From: Bacteroidota bacterium
GTDB taxonomy: Bacteria; Bacteroidota; Bacteroidia; Chitinophagales; Chitinophagaceae
Assembly: GCA_023416995.1 (NCBI GenBank)
Contig: JAEZGI010000082.1
Coordinates: 19,111 to 83,110 of the forward strand
Direction: 5' to 3'
DNA: 64,000 nt
The notes below the pieces were generated by a model. The model did not search any database. It was not told where the DNA came from and saw only the letters and a program-made list of their open reading frames with translations. Position 1 is the stretch's first letter. The number at the start of each line of letters is the position of its first letter. Shown here in pieces: positions 62,886 to 64,000 of this stretch. The translations under genes were made by a program, and so were the position numbers.

Positions 62886-64000
62886 ATGGTGGGTATTCTT
62901 ATGCGGTTCTGGTTTTTTGTTGCTGTAATGAATGTTTCTATTATGCTGCCTGCCCAAAATGAAGCTGTTCCGCGTGTTGAAAAGAGATCCGTTCCAAACG
63001 GGGATATTTATGTGATCACTCAATGGTCTCCACAGTACACTTTCGATTCGGCCCGGTATTCCATATTTATTCCGAAAGGTTTGAGTTCGGTTGAAGGTGT
63101 GCTGATTCATCAACATGGTTGTACGATGGAGGGTAGGGGAATGGCAACTGCGTATGACTTGCAGTACCAGGCATTTGCCAGGAAATGGAACCTTGTTGTT
63201 ATTGGACCGGACCTGTATGATGCTAAAAATAATTGCCACGACTGGAAGGATGCAGCATCCGGAACTGCTGATGCATTGCTTAAGACATTGGATAAAGCGG
63301 CCTTGCTTTCAGGACATAATGAATTAAAACAAGCACCATGGTTATTATGGGGACACTCAGGCGGCGGTTATTGGGCACAGTCGATGATGACCAGATTCCC
63401 GGAAAGAATTATGGCAGTTATGAGTTATTCACCTGGCCTGAACGCCAGTTTTGATTATCCTACGGCCGCCAGTTTCATCCCCATCATGATCAGACATGCA
63501 GGGCCTGTAGGTGATGCATGTTGCTGGCAGGCGGCATTACATTCATTTAACCAGTTAAGATCAAAGTCTGGTTATGCAGGGATCGTATATACACCTAATC
63601 AAAATCACAATTATAGTTACATCAGGTATTTAACGATTCCTTTTTTTGAATCAGCATTGGCCCAACGGCGATCTGCGAGTGCAAACAAAAGTTATAAATA
63701 TATGCGGCCCATGGATGATGCAAAATCATGGCTCGGCGATACTGCTACGCTGAATATCTATCCTTCAAAAAAGTTCCCCGGCAATAAGTTAGCTGCCGCC
63801 TGGTTGCCGGATTCATTGATGGCGGTTAAATGGAGGGAGTACGCGATCACTGGTACCATTGTTGACCGTACACCGCCTCCCGCACCTTATGAGGTGAAAT
63901 TGCAACGTCGTCATAATGTAACGGTATCTGTGGCCTGGAAAGCTGATGCAGACATAGAGTCAGGCATCAGTCATTTTAATATTTACAAAAATGATCAACT
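62886..64000 (+). CDS. Alpha/beta hydrolase, 3'-truncated by the window
   Basis: A gene open from ATG 62886 to the end of the window, 371 codons so far. It has a signal peptide (FWFFVAVMNVSIMLPAQ) and an alpha/beta hydrolase domain: VLIHQHGCTMEGRGM as oxyanion region, WGHSGGGYWAQSMMTRFP with nucleophile Ser158 in GHSGGG, and HNYSYIRYLTIPFF near the expected His. After about residue 300 the sequence (DRTPPPAPYEVKLQRRHNVT, SGISHFNIYKNDQ) looks like a fibronectin type III unit. Such proteins act as polysaccharide or cinnamoyl esterases. It is 13 bp from the SGNH gene and in the same operon. Confidence 0.85.
   Translation, partial: MVGILMRFWFFVAVMNVSIMLPAQNEAVPRVEKRSVPNGDIYVITQWSPQYTFDSARYSIFIPKGLSSVEGVLIHQHGCTMEGRGMATAYDLQYQAFARKWNLVVIGPDLYDAKNNCHDWKDAASGTADALLKTLDKAALLSGHNELKQAPWLLWGHSGGGYWAQSMMTRFPERIMAVMSYSPGLNASFDYPTAASFIPIMIRHAGPVGDACCWQAALHSFNQLRSKSGYAGIVYTPNQNHNYSYIRYLTIPFFESALAQRRSASANKSYKYMRPMDDAKSWLGDTATLNIYPSKKFPGNKLAAAWLPDSLMAVKWREYAITGTIVDRTPPPAPYEVKLQRRHNVTVSVAWKADADIESGISHFNIYKNDQ

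Noticed and set aside
1..64000. CRISPR array, rRNA genes or intact insertion sequence
   Set aside because: No regularly spaced repeats, no rRNA-like blocks and no intact transposase with terminal repeats were found.

Overview
The window reads as chromosome of a member of the Bacteroidota, most likely of the Chitinophagaceae or a close relative. The signs are SusC/SusD pairs, many TonB-dependent receptors and lipoproteins, RpoB/RpoC of the lengths usual in this phylum, and promoters of the Bacteroidota type (TTG-N19-TANNTTTG, seen cleanly before rpoB and before the tRNA). The family assignment is inference from overall gene content, not from a marker search.

Layout. 1-3734: end of a SusC gene and its SusD partner. 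3735-12230: rpoB-rpoC with their own promoter, a leader hairpin and a GC-rich palindrome between the two genes. 12467-14424: an OmpH/Skp-like chaperone, then an unknown secreted protein overlapping a small lipoprotein. 14554-18953: same-strand run of amino-acid permease, heptose-7-phosphate kinase, isoaspartyl peptidase and fructosamine kinase. 19083-27370: beta-propeller-like protein, an Ig-like lipoprotein gene broken by a stop codon, CHRD lipoprotein, ribonuclease Z, dapA, accA and a PAS histidine kinase. 27519-34336: PQQ-type sugar dehydrogenase, GH16 glucanase, Hsp20, FtsX/MacB-type permease and a transglutaminase-like protein. 34333-43148 (minus strand): lipoproteins, two TonB-dependent receptors, a group III truncated haemoglobin, and an NAD(P)-binding protein with a DoxX protein.

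43456-47338 is an accessory patch next to tRNA-Asp: an AbiE-type type IV toxin-antitoxin pair with two matching palindromes upstream, a decayed ISAon1-type transposase fragment, an orphan HicB-like protein and a small cysteine-containing protein. 47399-50568 holds redox enzymes (aldo/keto reductase, ABM monooxygenase, LLM flavin oxidoreductase). 51113-64000 is glycan-oriented: a sialidase, a TonB-dependent receptor gene with an internal deletion, and a polysaccharide-utilisation-type operon (SusC, SusD, a DUF4998/discoidin-type lipoprotein, an Ig-SGNH hydrolase, and an alpha/beta hydrolase that runs off the window).

The least expected signals are regulatory. A 38-bp element with an FNR-type palindrome occurs twice (43201-43238 and 50855-50892), each about 57 bp from a TAACTTTG box. 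One copy lies before the DoxX operon. The other lies before a stretch that ends in a terminator-like hairpin and could encode a small RNA. The AbiE palindromes are 63 bp apart centre to centre, close to six helical turns.
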